Source of the DNA: Symbiodinium natans
Taxonomy: Eukaryota; Sar; Dinophyceae; Suessiales; Symbiodiniaceae
Assembly: GCA_905221605.1 (NCBI GenBank)
Contig: CAJNDS010002109.1
Span: forward strand, 1 to 64,000
Reading direction: 5' to 3'
DNA length: 64,000 nucleotides
Each line of letters begins with the position of its first letter. The stretch's first letter is position 1. This document shows, in pieces, positions 20,790 through 31,300 of the stretch. The translations under genes were made by a program, and so were the position numbers. The notes under the pieces are model-generated. The model made no database searches. It was not told the DNA's origin and worked only from the letters and a program-made list of their open reading frames with translations.

Positions 20790-23001
20790 CCGTTCCTCTG
20801 GAGCGTCTGAGGTATTGTTCTCAGCGGTCTCGATGCTGGAATCGATTCTCTGTATAAGCATCGTCAAACCGAAGCAAGCCGAGACAGTCATGCAGGCCGC
20901 CGGGCTGAAGGCCATTGTCGGACCGGCTGTCAACCTCTCGCTCTGTTCATCCATGCGCCTCCCTCCTGAGATTGCTGCCATTCTATACGCATGTCGGTAC
21001 TCGGAGGCGTGCCGCTTCGAGCTGATAGGCAGGGTCCCTCGGCTACGTATGCCACCAGGTCCCACGATGCAGCACCTGCTCGGGCGGCCACTGCGTAGCC
21101 TTGCAGGCAGGTGGATGGAAACGTGTCGATGGGTACGGGTGCAAGATCAGGATGAGACCCAAACCAAAATAGGCAGAAGCTACGACCTCAGCATGGTCCT
21201 GGCGGACATTGTGCTCACTTTTGGGCACCAGGTCTATCCTGACTCCCCTATCGGGATGGTCTCTCAGTATGCCAGGATTGTTACCCAAATGAAGTTTATG
21301 CTGCAGTTGAGTCTCCCCGCAGACCCACTGGGCGATGACGATATGAGCCTACTTGAAGCCTGCCAAACCGCGGAAGACTTCCCGCTGACTGGCGCGCCCA
21401 ACACTTGGAGCCTTGTGACGTTTCGGACCTTCCTCATGAATCGCATAGGGTCCCTTAAACGCTTCTTCGGCGCTATCACCACGGCCTGCTCCACTGGCCC
21501 CACATTTGGGATATGTGTCTTTGTGACATGTCGGGCTTCTGGATTCCTGTTTAGTAGCGAGGCAGGGTTTGCCCGAGCCACCTCCTCCTTCACGAGAGGG
21601 CTTGGGGCTTTGGTTTTCGTGGCACCGCACTACTCTGATGGTATAGGTGCATGCTTCCAAATGGCGGCCTGCGCAACCGGGGGCCTAATTGAATGCGCTG
21701 AATATGTGCGCACACAAGCCAGCTTGTGGAGCATGGATGGCCCTGGCATTGCAACGGCATTACACAAGCAAGCCTTCCGAGAACGGACAGTAGCCAGCAT
21801 CGTGCTGCCTGCGGAACGCAAAGTTGGGCTGGACCTCTTTGGAACACCACCCCTGCATCAAGCGTGGGCTTTGAAGGCCACCTGGGGAGATAAGCGGGAG
21901 GTTTTTTACCGCACACTTCAGCAAGAAGGATGGGGGAGTCCCTCTTTCACCTCCAACTCCTACTCGGGCACCATTGTTAGTCTGCAAACGCGCGGCTTCG
22001 TCCTGGAGCCCCTGCCCAATGCTGTGTATTGTGTCCCCTTCCAGCCGGTGAGGGAAGGAGATGGGGTCGCCCAGTACCTCACCTGCTTGCTAGGGGACAC
22101 CAGCATTAGGATGCCGCCCAAGCGGGGATCTGCTCAACGCGCTGACCCGGCTTTCGAACACAAGGCCGGCATACTGCGAGCCCCCCGTGGTCTTCACCTC
22201 CTACCTGTTCGTACGGGTAAGGCTGCCTCCGAAACTGCGATTGATGTGGACTCTCCGGGAAACAGCCCTGTGCCCGCGGGTAGTAACAGTCCCGACGTGG
22301 TAGTTGCTACTGCAGTCGAGGTTCCTACGCCGCAGCAGTCGCCAGCCCAAGGCGAGGCTACCACCAACGCGCGCCATGGCGAGCGGTGGGGTACACCATG
22401 GCTCAAGCCTCGGGCCGCGGGGGGCTCCATTGCGGCAGCTGTCAGCCCGCCTCCGCCAGCTAGACGGGACGTTTCCCGAACCCCTTGCGGCACCCCAACG
22501 CGGGAGAGAGGACCACTGACGAAGGAGCCTGCAACGAAAGAGCCTGCGGTTGTGCCGGCCGCGAGTCCTATTGCTCTGGATGCTTGTGTGACGACTCCCT
22601 CTAGTGAAGTTGATCACAGGATCGGAGGGGGTAGCGCCGCCTCGTGTCCACCCCGTAGTGGCGGCAACATTAGGGACCCGCCGCCTGGCGTACGACGTCC
22701 ACCCAGCCCCCGGACACGGCCCACGCACACAGCATCTCCGGATGGGATTAGGACGGTTGAGGCGTCACAGCCCCCTTGCGCTAAGTCTCCCACGGACTCA
22801 CTTGGCCTGACGGAACCAAAATCGTATCTCCCTATGCCTCCCCATGGCCTGACGCCCATCCCCGCCAGGCCTGTGCCCGCTGTCCAAGCTCGCAAAAAGA
22901 GTCGGCCTCTCGCTTTGGACAAAAACGGCTCTCATCAGAGGGACCAACTGGCAAGGACCACCTGGTGGCCCAGACGGCTTGGGTGGGAGGGCCTTTGTTG
23001 A
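20790..23001 (+). pseudogene. Superfamily 1 helicase, C-terminal RecA-like half plus Pro-rich tail
   Basis: Continuation of the frame interrupted at 5400; the frame is already open at the transposon edge. The stretch around 21550-21620 (EAGFARATSSFTRGLGALVFVA) has the shape of SF1 motif VI (a helix with an Arg pair followed by a beta strand), and the preceding CVFVTCRASGFLF could be motif V. Residues after about 22100 form a long Pro/Ala/Ser/Thr-rich, probably disordered tail to TGA 22999-23001. Alone it lacks the ATP-binding motifs, so it is not a functional helicase unless rejoined to 4457-5400. Confidence 0.65.
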
Positions 23002-23530
23002 GCCGGTCAGAAAACCAAGTTGGGCGAGCACCATTTCGAACCAACAGCATCGTTAGGTATTTGGCCCCTGTCGTGATATGTTTGTTTCGAAAAACTCAAG
23101 CAAGAGACAGCATTCAGAAGCCTTGAAGTGCCTGCGATTCAGTTGAAACCTTACCATGTTTTGTTTTCGTGGCTTTAGTCTGTGGATGCTTTGTTACTTG
23201 ACTAGATTTTGAGTAGTTTTTGGCATCGAAATTCATCGTGTCATGAACAAGTATTTGTTGGTTTTGCATTTTGAACGATTGTTTTCGCAGCCATTTTTTT
23301 ACTTGTAGTGAGACCTCTCACTCCTCACAGTCTTAGTGCTGGCAGGAGGCAGAGGGAGCGGCAAGAGAGCTCAGTTGCAGTCAGCGAAGTTCAGGGCAGG
23401 ACTCAGGATCCCCTACAACACTTTTGAACTGCAGCTACTGACTATGGTTTTCTTCAATGATTGTGGTGGCTAGTAACCAGCCAGAGCTTGTTACTGTAAG
23501 CCTCACATCGTGGCCTCGCTAAGCGAGACG
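23002..23530. other. Intergenic region, no gene seen
   Basis: Moderately AT-rich with T-runs. Small ORFs on either strand have no features. Composition shifts at about 23330 toward the following gene. Confidence 0.5.
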
Positions 23531-25133
23531 ATGTATGCCGAATACGCTGTCCCTGAAGAAGATCTTCACATTCGTCGGACTTGGCAGCATGTGCTTTTGC
23601 AGAACCTCGTGACAGGAGAGTTGGTGGTTTTGAAAGACACACAGTCCTGCAAGGAGTGTGATCTCCTGGCAGGGCCTCGTGGGTTTGTAATCCGGCTTGT
23701 GGATCTGGATGGAGAGAAGAATGAGATGCCAGCCCACGAGCAGTTGAGGTACGAGAAGGTCGCTGATCAAATTCGAGACAAAGTGGAGGGGACCACCGAG
23801 AGGTGGACAACAGCTGCAGCTGCTGTGAAAGGCTGTGCGATCAAGTTACAAGCACTTGCGAAATCTCGGCCTTCAAAATTCCCCGAGCAGCTGGGGTGTC
23901 AGGCTCATTATTTCCCCATCTCAGGTGGCTCGTGGCATTTTGTGGAGGTCATCAGAACAAGAACTTTGTTGGTGCATCCTCAGAGTCCTGGCACTTCAAA
24001 GTGGGCCAGTACCTTGCTGCTTTGGAAGGCGAAGAGGAGGACCTGGGTCCGGAGGAACTCAGGAAAAGGGTCCAAATTCACTTCGTTGTCAGTCGCAAAG
24101 TAGCAGTCGCGGCCAAGGCCAAGGCAAGGAGCAGGAAGCGAAAACAGCCCGAGGAGGAGGAGGAGGAGGACGAGGGGGAGGAGCAGCAGGTTGATGAGTC
24201 AGCCGAAGCTGACCCCGGACCTGCAGGCGAGTACTCGGCTTCCTTTTTCACAATTGGTGTCCTGCTGCTGCACTGGAGTACGAGGAAGCTCCACGAACGG
24301 AGTCGCTGGAAGGGGAGCAAGGAAGCTGTGGCAGCCAAAGCCACGACATTGTTGCGAGCCCTAGTCACTTGTTCATCACTGCATCCCAGCAGGTCGAAGC
24401 CAAAGAGGCCAGGCTCAACATCACTGTCCAGAGCGACTCCGTGCAGCTGGACTGGCCATCGTTTTGCAGAAGCGATCCCACCGAAAGCCTCGAGTGCCTG
24501 GCTGAAATGATGCCTACAGGCGAAAGAGACTTCTGCGAATGCCTGCAGCAGTGCTGCAAGCAGGAGGTGAATCCCAACTTCACTTTGAAGAAAAGGAGAG
24601 CTTGCCAAAGGGCAGTGGCCTTGCTACTGCAATGCTTGTGCCACCTCATCGAAGCCAGCAGGATGGATGACATCTGGAAAGAAACCGAGCTGTGGCAAAT
24701 ACAGCCACTGAGGACGGGCATGCAGGGCCTGTTTGTGATGTGAGAGCATGCAGTGCATAAGCTTTGTTTTGATTGCTTTGCTTTGCTAGTTCACTTGCTG
24801 TTATTGCCTGGTGCAGGAGCCGAAAAGGCTACAAGAGGCTGAGTGGTGAACAGAAGGCAGCTGCAGACGAAGAAGCAGAATCTCAGGTCAGTAGCCACTG
24901 TGCTGGCTTCTGTACAAGGATCGGAAGGGGGAAAGCAGCGAGGCACTCCTTTGATTGGCATGGAGAGGTACTCCTACTTGCAGCAAGCGAAGGTTACTTT
25001 TCGGAACTCTCGGTGGCTAAGCTTGGCAGTGGATGGAGTTCAAGTGGGCTCCAAGTCCCTGCTGAACACCTTGGCCTGGGATGGCGACAGCGGTTGGGCT
25101 TGCATCTGTCCCCCACAGGCGGGTTTGTTTTAG
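23531..25133 (+). CDS. Hypothetical multi-exon protein with an acidic/basic middle
   Basis: Starts ATG 23531 (MYAEYAVPEEDLHIRRTW). The first exon contains GEKNEMPAHEQLRYEKVAD and later changes frame to read GASSESWHFKVGQYLAALEG at about 23970. It continues through EEDLGPEELRKRVQIHFVV and a strongly charged tract (RSRKRKQPEEEEEEDEGEE). Another exon after CCCAGCAG at about 24393 runs to TGA 24741-24743 and is Cys/helix-rich (ERDFCECLQQCCKQEV). A later exon-like stretch at 24960-25120 (MERYSYLQQAKVTFRNSR...) may belong to it as an alternative or next gene. No named family recognised. A partial copy of its first exon lies at 25671-25916. Confidence 0.45.
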
Positions 25134-25201
25134 CTGAGAGCTTTTGTTTTGTGGTGTGTGTGGGCTGCTCATTCCAGACGAAGGGCCCTGTTTGCCACTC
25201 C

Positions 25202-25293
25202 AGGAACCCAGGTGGTCCTGAGCCCAGATGTTCCTCACCAGTAGAGCAGGAACCCAGGTGGTCCTGAGCCCAGATGTTCCTCACCAGTAGAGC
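25202..25293 (+). repeat. 46-bp tandem duplication
   Basis: Two essentially identical 46-bp units beginning AGGAACCCAGGTGGTCCTG at 25202 and 25248, followed by a third decayed start (AACAGGCACCCAACTGGTCC). Confidence 0.9.
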
Positions 25294-25374
25294 AAAACAG
25301 GCACCCAACTGGTCCTTGCAAGTCGCCGTAAAAAATTGAGGCCGCAAAAATTTGGTTTCGCACCTAAGTCGTCC

Positions 25375-25506
25375 GCGCCAGTTTGGTACCCAAGTGGTCC
25401 GCGCCAGTTTGTCGGGCCCGGCAATTAAGGAAATGAGTAGGAGCCCCCCCCATTTACAACCCAAGTGGTCCGCGCCAGTTTGGTACCCAAGTGGTCCGCG
25501 CCATTT
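25375..25506 (+). repeat. Minisatellite CCAAGTGGTCCGCGCCAGTTTGG-type
   Basis: Four copies of (C)CCAAGTGGTCCGCGCCA (the first with TAAGTCGTCC) within 132 bp, two of them 26 bp apart. The same word recurs at 35981-36022, more than 10 kb away on the other side of the retrotransposon, and a degenerate form near 22950. Function unknown. Confidence 0.85.
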
Positions 25507-25670
25507 TTGGGGTTTTGCAGGGTTGTTTTTTGTCGAAAAACAGCTCCAAAACGCAGCAAAAAACAACCCAAAAAGCAACCCCCGCAGCATCCCCCCATAG
25601 CCCCCTCCAACCCCCCCGGTCAACCAGCCTCCCTTTCAGCCAGCCACCCACCCCCCCCCCCATGATCAAA

Positions 25671-25916
25671 GATGCTGCTCAGGCTTGCGCAAGACTATCT
25701 CCGAATGACCCCTTGCTGAATTTTTTTCGCAGAGATCTTAGAGGACTTGGACGAACCGGCGACAACAGAGAGGAGAGAAGAGCAGGGTTTCTGAAGTCCC
25801 TGCATGAGTTGCCAGCCCATGAGCAGTTGAGGTGCAAGAACTTTGCTGGTGCACTTCAAGACCGAGTGGAAGGGACCCACAGCACAGAAGTGGAAACGAT
25901 GCCATGCTGGCTCTAG
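25671..25916 (+). pseudogene. Partial duplicate of the 23.7-kb exon
   Basis: Translates to LHELPAHEQLRCKNFAGALQ followed by DRVEGTHSTE, parallel to EMPAHEQLRYEKVADQI followed by RDKVEGTTER in the first exon of the upstream gene. It appears to be a truncated paralogous exon or gene fragment; the frame ends at TAG 25914-25916 and no further matching exons are visible. Confidence 0.5.
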
Positions 25917-25918
25917 CT

Positions 25919-26645
25919 CAGGTCAGAAGGGCCCTGTTTGCTTTCCCAGATCTGCCTTCATGATTGTGCTAGAGTCTAGAGGCACTCTGAGAAGGTTTTT
26001 GCTGTGTCGGTATGGGGGTGCTGCCTGGTGTGTGGGACAAACAGAGCAGGCCCAAGCTGTAGTTCATTGTTTTGGTGGCAGTGTCGGTGGGTCGGTGGAA
26101 TCCACAGACGATACCAAAGGAGCCCACACAACAAAGCTTGGAGATGCAGCTCGGGCAAGACCATGACTCCTGACCCAGAGCCAGCACGATAATATTGAGC
26201 TGGATCGTGCTGTCTCTGGGTCAGGCGTCTTTTTTTTTTTTTTTTTTATTAATACTTTTGTTGCCAACCAGTGCCTCTTTAAGTTTAAGAGGCCTTCTGG
26301 ACTCGGCCTGCCTGTGGGTTTCAGATTCGACCCCGGACATTGAGAAGCGAGGAGGCAAGAAAAAGACCGAGCCTGCAGCAATTCTTAGGATTGGAGTTTG
26401 CGACTGATTCTGTGAGCAGAGCGAGCATGAACCAGATCCATTGCTTTCGGTAGGTGGAACAAGCTAATAAAGAAGTGTGTATATATATATATACACATAC
26501 TTTTTGTATGTAGCTTGTCCTTTCTCCATCTCTCTCTGTATCTCTCTTTCTCTTTATCTCTCTATCTCTGTGCACATGTGTTTTTGGAAGACAGTTAGGG
26601 CTCAAGTCGTGAAAGATAACCTTTCGCAGCTACTCCGAAGCACCT
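25919..26645. other. Non-coding stretch with hairpin, poly-T and CT-rich tracts
   Basis: Contains the hairpin at 26169-26225, a run of about 18 T at 26231-26248, an AT dinucleotide tract near 26480-26492 and a TCTCT-rich tract at 26520-26570. No supported gene. Confidence 0.55.
26169..26225. repeat. Strong hairpin (20-bp paired arms)
   Basis: Left arm CCTGACCCAGAG-CC-AGCACGAT and right arm ATCGTGCT-GT-CTCTGGGTCAGG pair over 20 bp with one 2-nt internal mismatch and a 13-nt loop. It is followed six bases later by a long T-run, so it could be a structured small RNA, a solo inverted-repeat relic or a terminator-like element. Confidence 0.8.
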
Positions 26646-27110
26646 ATGGCGAGTCCAGTGCTGCCGACGGAATCCGAACCCATTGCGAAGTTGAAGAGGG
26701 GTCTACGAAGGTACTTTGAGGAAGACGAAGAGTTCCGTGTGGACCCCCACCATGCAACTGAGCCGCTGCAATGCCTCAGAGACTCCAAGAAACGCTCCCG
26801 AGACTTGGAAGCTGAGGGCCGGAGTTTGAGGGCACGGATTGACAGTCTGCAAACACAGCTGGACATTTCCAACAAGGCCAATATAGATGCAGAGCTAGCG
26901 ATCCAAGAACGAGATCTCGAGCTGGGAACAAAGAACGACCATATCAAGATGCTCCTACAAGAGAGAGATCAGCTCCGGCTCTGTGTCAAGGGAGCACACG
27001 AAGCCTCAGGGAGACTCAAGCAAAGCCTGAAGGATCTCAATGCAGCAATGCAAGCCACAAAGATGGCCACCGAGGACGACACTTTTGTGCCATCAGAGTC
27101 CGAGGCTTGA
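26646..27110 (+). CDS. Coiled-coil hypothetical protein, 154 residues
   Basis: ATG 26646 (MASPVLPTESEPIAKLKRGL) to TGA 27108-27110. Residues about 48-125 are charged and leucine-spaced (RSLRARIDSLQTQLDIS, IQERDLELGTKNDHIKMLL), typical of a coiled coil; the tail is acidic (TEDDTFVPSESEA). No enzyme motif. The copia element inserted about 300 bp downstream, so the gene may be complete or may have lost 3' exons. Function unknown beyond a likely oligomerising role. Confidence 0.55.
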   Translation: MASPVLPTESEPIAKLKRGLRRYFEEDEEFRVDPHHATEPLQCLRDSKKRSRDLEAEGRSLRARIDSLQTQLDISNKANIDAELAIQERDLELGTKNDHIKMLLQERDQLRLCVKGAHEASGRLKQSLKDLNAAMQATKMATEDDTFVPSESEA

Positions 27111-27408
27111 GATGTGGCCACAGCGACTGAGACAGGGTGGCCTGTCTGCTGAAGTTGGAAAGCTCCTGAGTTTGAGTCCCTTTCACAAGTTAGTTTCTTC
27201 CAAGTCGGCTGCTGTGGAGAAAACAAAGAGCGCTTTGCAGTACTGATTCCTCATGAGAAGCCATAAGACCTGCTAGGCTGGTCAGCCTGCCCGAACACTC
27301 TAAGCTTCAGCTTGGGTTTAGGGCTAGGCTTCCAGCCAAGCAGCTTGTACAGCTAGGTCTGCTGATTTGGAAACTGTGTCCTTTCAGGATTAGTAGCTGT
27401 GTCACTTT

Positions 27409-27413
27409 GAAAC
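27409..27413 (+). repeat. Target-site duplication GAAAC, left copy
   Basis: Matches GAAAC at 35403-35407 directly after the 3' LTR; 5 bp is the usual copia length. Confidence 0.85.
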
Positions 27414-27540
27414 TGCAAAAGGTGAAAGTACAGTAGCACACCCCTGTTTTACCCCAAAGTGATTTTACTTGTGCACATCATGTTTTCCATCGAGTGTGCA
27501 ATGACACAGGCGCTTTTGCTTGAAGTGGAAAAGTTTCGTA
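27414..27540 (+). repeat. 5' LTR of the copia element
   Basis: Begins TGCAAAAGGTG and ends GTTTCGTA; 127 bp, short for a copia LTR. Same sequence as 35276-35402 by direct reading. Confidence 0.93.
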
Positions 27541-27558
27541 TGGTAGCGGAGCTGTGAA
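27541..27558 (+). promoter_or_regulatory. Putative primer binding site
   Basis: TGGTAGCGGAGCTGTGAA starts at the first base after the 5' LTR. TGGTA at this position is complementary to a tRNA 3' end (TACCA) and resembles methionine tRNA primer sites of other copia elements. The exact tRNA is not verified. Confidence 0.7.
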
Positions 27559-27710
27559 GGTCCACCCTTGGGTACCTGAGCTCCGGGAAAGAGGCCTGGA
27601 CCCTAGCCTCGACAGTAGGGTAGGTAGTGCCCCAGCTGTAGGTTTGTGCCTCTGAGGGTTGGATCCTCTTCATAGCTTCCTTTGTGCCTGGGCTGCTGGA
27701 GGCGGCCTAG

Positions 27711-28295
27711 TGGGGTGCAGACAGGCAGCTGGGCGGCCAGAACCTCCTTGTCTTTTACCACCGCGCTGTGGGCAGCTGTGGCACGACGGCGACGTGGGGC
27801 GGTTTGGAAGAAGCAAAGCAGAAGCTACGTGAGTTTTACTTTGAGCAGCTCTTGTTGCGACCGAAGCCAGAGAATCGAACCCAGAAAGGTTGGCAGAACA
27901 TCCTGGAGTCAGCTCGCTTGAGTTTGGAGCCCAAGCTGGATAGATTGAGCAGGATCGAGGACGTTTTCGCTTTGGCTGAAAAGTGTTTGAACAAGAACCC
28001 GAGCATCTTGGAAGATTTTCGGTTCATCGCAACAGAGAACGTGTGCCGTGAAGCTGTAGAGTGGAGTGCTCAAGAGAACTTTGTGCACGCGACTGAAGAG
28101 GGCAAGACGTTTGAGCGTGACCTGGAGATCTTGTCTAGGTTGGACCAGGGCGAGAACACCGGATCGGACGTGTTCGAACAGTCGCTGGAGCCTCGAAGTG
28201 AACCACTTGACCTGACCGAGACCAGTGAGCCCACACCAAAGAGGTTGAAGTTCGAGGTGGCATTGAAGCAGTCTGAGGGTTCCGTTGAGCTTTGA
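27711..28295 (+). CDS. Retrotransposon leader ORF (pre-gag), no ATG
   Basis: A 194-codon open frame between the primer binding site and gag, without an in-frame ATG (a GTG occurs at 27768). The sequence looks coding: helical, charged (LEEAKQKLREFYFEQLL, LSRIEDVFALAEKCLNKN), then acidic with a basic PTPKRLKF motif near the end. Its TGA (28293-28295) lies 8 nt before the gag ATG in another frame. It could be translated after splicing of a leader carrying a start codon, or be a former N-terminal part of gag. Function unknown. Confidence 0.45.
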   Translation, partial: WGADRQLGGQNLLVFYHRAVGSCGTTATWGGLEEAKQKLREFYFEQLLLRPKPENRTQKGWQNILESARLSLEPKLDRLSRIEDVFALAEKCLNKNPSILEDFRFIATENVCREAVEWSAQENFVHATEEGKTFERDLEILSRLDQGENTGSDVFEQSLEPRSEPLDLTETSEPTPKRLKFEVALKQSEGSVEL

Positions 28296-28303
28296 TCGCA
28301 GTC

Positions 28304-31300
28304 ATGGCGTCTCCTCAAGGTCAACCCCAACCTTCCTCAGCCCCGAATCCGTTTGCACAGTCCCAGCCAACATCGCCTCAGTCTGCAACTGCGAGTGTGC
28401 CTCAGATTTTGGAAGCCTTAGGCAACATGGTGATGCAGGGCCAAGAGCAGAATCGTTCTTTCATGGGTTTGTTTCAGTCCATGTCCATTGAGCAGCAAAG
28501 ACAGTCAGAAGAATTGAAAGAAGCGGTCACTCACCTTGGTTCCAGGAAGGAAGCTCCGACGGGGTGGACGAAGTTCATCCCTCGACCTGACCCTTTCAAG
28601 CCCAAAGACCGAGAAGAAGAGCTAACGCAATGGCAAGATTGGAGTTGGAGCTTCAAGCAGTGGATCCTTGCAATAAGCCCTGAGATGTATACTGCGATTG
28701 AAGAGGTAGAGCAGGATTTGAGTTCGCCTTGTGAAGAAGCCACTATGACCGACGATGCCATCCTACAGGGAAAGCAGCTGTATGCAATCCTCACGAGCAT
28801 GCTTCGGGAAAGGCCTCTCCAAATCCTCAAGAGTGTCACCGGTGCCAATGGATTCGAGACATGGCGTGTGCTAAACAATGTGCTGGCACCCACCAATAAG
28901 ACACGAGCGCTTGCACTTTTGGGAGCAATCTCACAGTTTCCGGCAATGAATCAAGGGAATCTCTTGGAGCAGGTGCTACGTCTTGAGGACCTCTTCCGCA
29001 AGTACGAGCAGGCGTCGGGAAAGCCAGTTCCGAATGAGATGCAGAGTGCAATCTTGTTGCGTGTTTTGCCCCAGCAAGTTCGGTCACACTTGACAATCAC
29101 CATCGGTGACGATTCCACGTATGAGAGCATGAGAGACATGATCCTTCGGTGGGAGCGTTCTACACAGAAGTGGTCTTCGCAAATCGTGACAGGAGGGGCG
29201 CCGCAGAAACCTTCGTATGATGATCCGAACGGCCCGAGCCCCATGGATGTCGATCGTGTGAAAGGATGGCCTAAAGGAAAGGGCAAATGGGGTAAAGGGG
29301 CTGGCAAAGGTGGTGGCAAAGATGGAGGAAAGTATGGAGGAAAGAACGGCAAAGGCAAAGGTGGCAAAGGAGGATATGAGAGTCGTCCAGGCAAAGGAAA
29401 AGGCTATGAGAAAGGAGGAAAAGGAAAACAGCCCTCGTGGAGCAGGAATGATTGGAGCAAAGGAGGAAAGGACAGAGGAAAGAAAGGAGGAAAGGGCAAA
29501 GAAAGGCTTTCTCATGATGCTTGTCGAATCTGCGGGAAGTCAGGGCATTGGGGCAATGAGTGTTGGATGAAGGACAAAGTTCGAAACGTCAGCCAGAATG
29601 ATACATCGTCCGCATCGGGGAACAGTTCGTCCGCATCGAGCTCAAATTCATCGACCGGAACAGCAAGTGTGAAGCGTGTGTTTGATCTTGCAGACAGTGA
29701 TCGACTTGATGTCCCAATGACAACGGTCTATGAGATGGACAGCGAGGGTTCAGAGTCGTATGTGTCAGACAATGAGTCATGGTGGTGCAGAGTGATCGAA
29801 CATTCCATGGTTGATGGTGAGGATGAACTGGAAGTCATCGACTTTGCTTGGGAGACGTACAGCGTCGTGGACATGAGCTTAGATGATGCATTGCTTGGAG
29901 ATGAAGAATGGGTTGCACATGCAGAAGTAAGAGGGATCAGCAGCAGGTCTGACGAGGGCTACAACGCTCTCTCTGAAGGGCTACCTCAGGAGGTGGTCTT
30001 GGATTCAGGTGCTGACCTCAGTGTGATGCCCCGAGCATGGTTGGAAGCAAATCTTGGAGACAGGGGTTCGAGTGCACCAGTTCGAATGGTCGACGCCCAA
30101 GGGAAAGAGATGAGGAACCATGGTAGCAGGAAGATCACCTTGGACCTAGGCCCAGCGATGATCCAAGAGGAGTTCTACGCGTCCGATGTTGGTGCGCCCC
30201 TGATCTCACTAGGGAGATTGCTGAAGAAAGGTTGGAGCCTCGACCACAGGAATGGACTCCTGCATCTGTGCAATGATCCCGAAGAGATAGAAGTGCCGGT
30301 CTCATTCCGAAGGAATAGCCTTGTGGTTGATGCCAGAGTGTTCATGGTCCGGGATGATGAGGTGAAAGAGCCAGAAGAAGAGTGTGTTCGAGCAAGCAAA
30401 GAAGGTCGGATTATAGTGCAACCACATTTCAACATCCACGGACTTTCTCCAGGGTGGAATTTCCTCGACTGTGGTGATCCTTGCATCTTGAAGAGAGATA
30501 AGGTCCGCCTCGATCCTTCAGATGACATGTCAGTGCATTTGTGGAAGTATCGCACGACTTTGGTGTTCAGACAGGAAGCGTGGGAGCTTGTGGACTTCCA
30601 GGAACCCCTGGAAAGCGTGGAGAACCTGAGTGAGGTGATTGAACATGGCGATGCAGCAGTCCTGATATTCACCATCATGCATCGTACGAAAGGTGACCCC
30701 GATCACTACGGCCTCACGCTCGTTGCTGAAGCTGGAACTTCCGAGGCAGATGAAGTGAAAGATTGGCCAGTTGATCTTGATCTGTATGCCGAAGAGATGA
30801 GCGTAGCTGATCCGCATGAACAAATGAGCCCAATCGATCTCCCAGGTGTATGTGATCAAGATGGACATGAAGAACCGGTGGGCGCAAGTCCCGCCCCAAT
30901 GTTGATCGGATGTGGAGAAGAAGACCATGTGGTAGTAGAGGGACTGCGGTTGAACGAGGATTCGAGTGCTCGAGAACTACGAGAAGCGTGCAAAGCTTTA
31001 GGACTGGGGATGTCTGGTTCCAAGAAAGTTATGTTCCAGAGGTTGATGAGTCACTCAAAGAAGAGAGCACTGGAAGATGCGATGGCGCTGGAGAATGCGG
31101 CGAAACCTCATGAACATCAACCACGTGGAGAGCGACTTCCTAAGCAACCAACTGCTGATGAGATTGCCGAGCATGAGCTTACTCATGTACCGTTCAAGGA
31201 ATGGTGCAGCTACTGCGTGAGTTGCAGATCAAGGAGAGATGCTCACCGTCAGGATGGAGAACAACATGACACCGATGGCGGGGACCCAATCATTGCATTC

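Noticed and set aside
26270-26345. tRNA-like tail (GGGTTTCAGATTCGACCCC) after the poly-T run
   Set aside because: Loop sequence departs from the T-loop consensus and no cloverleaf could be drawn; possibly a SINE remnant, but unsupported.
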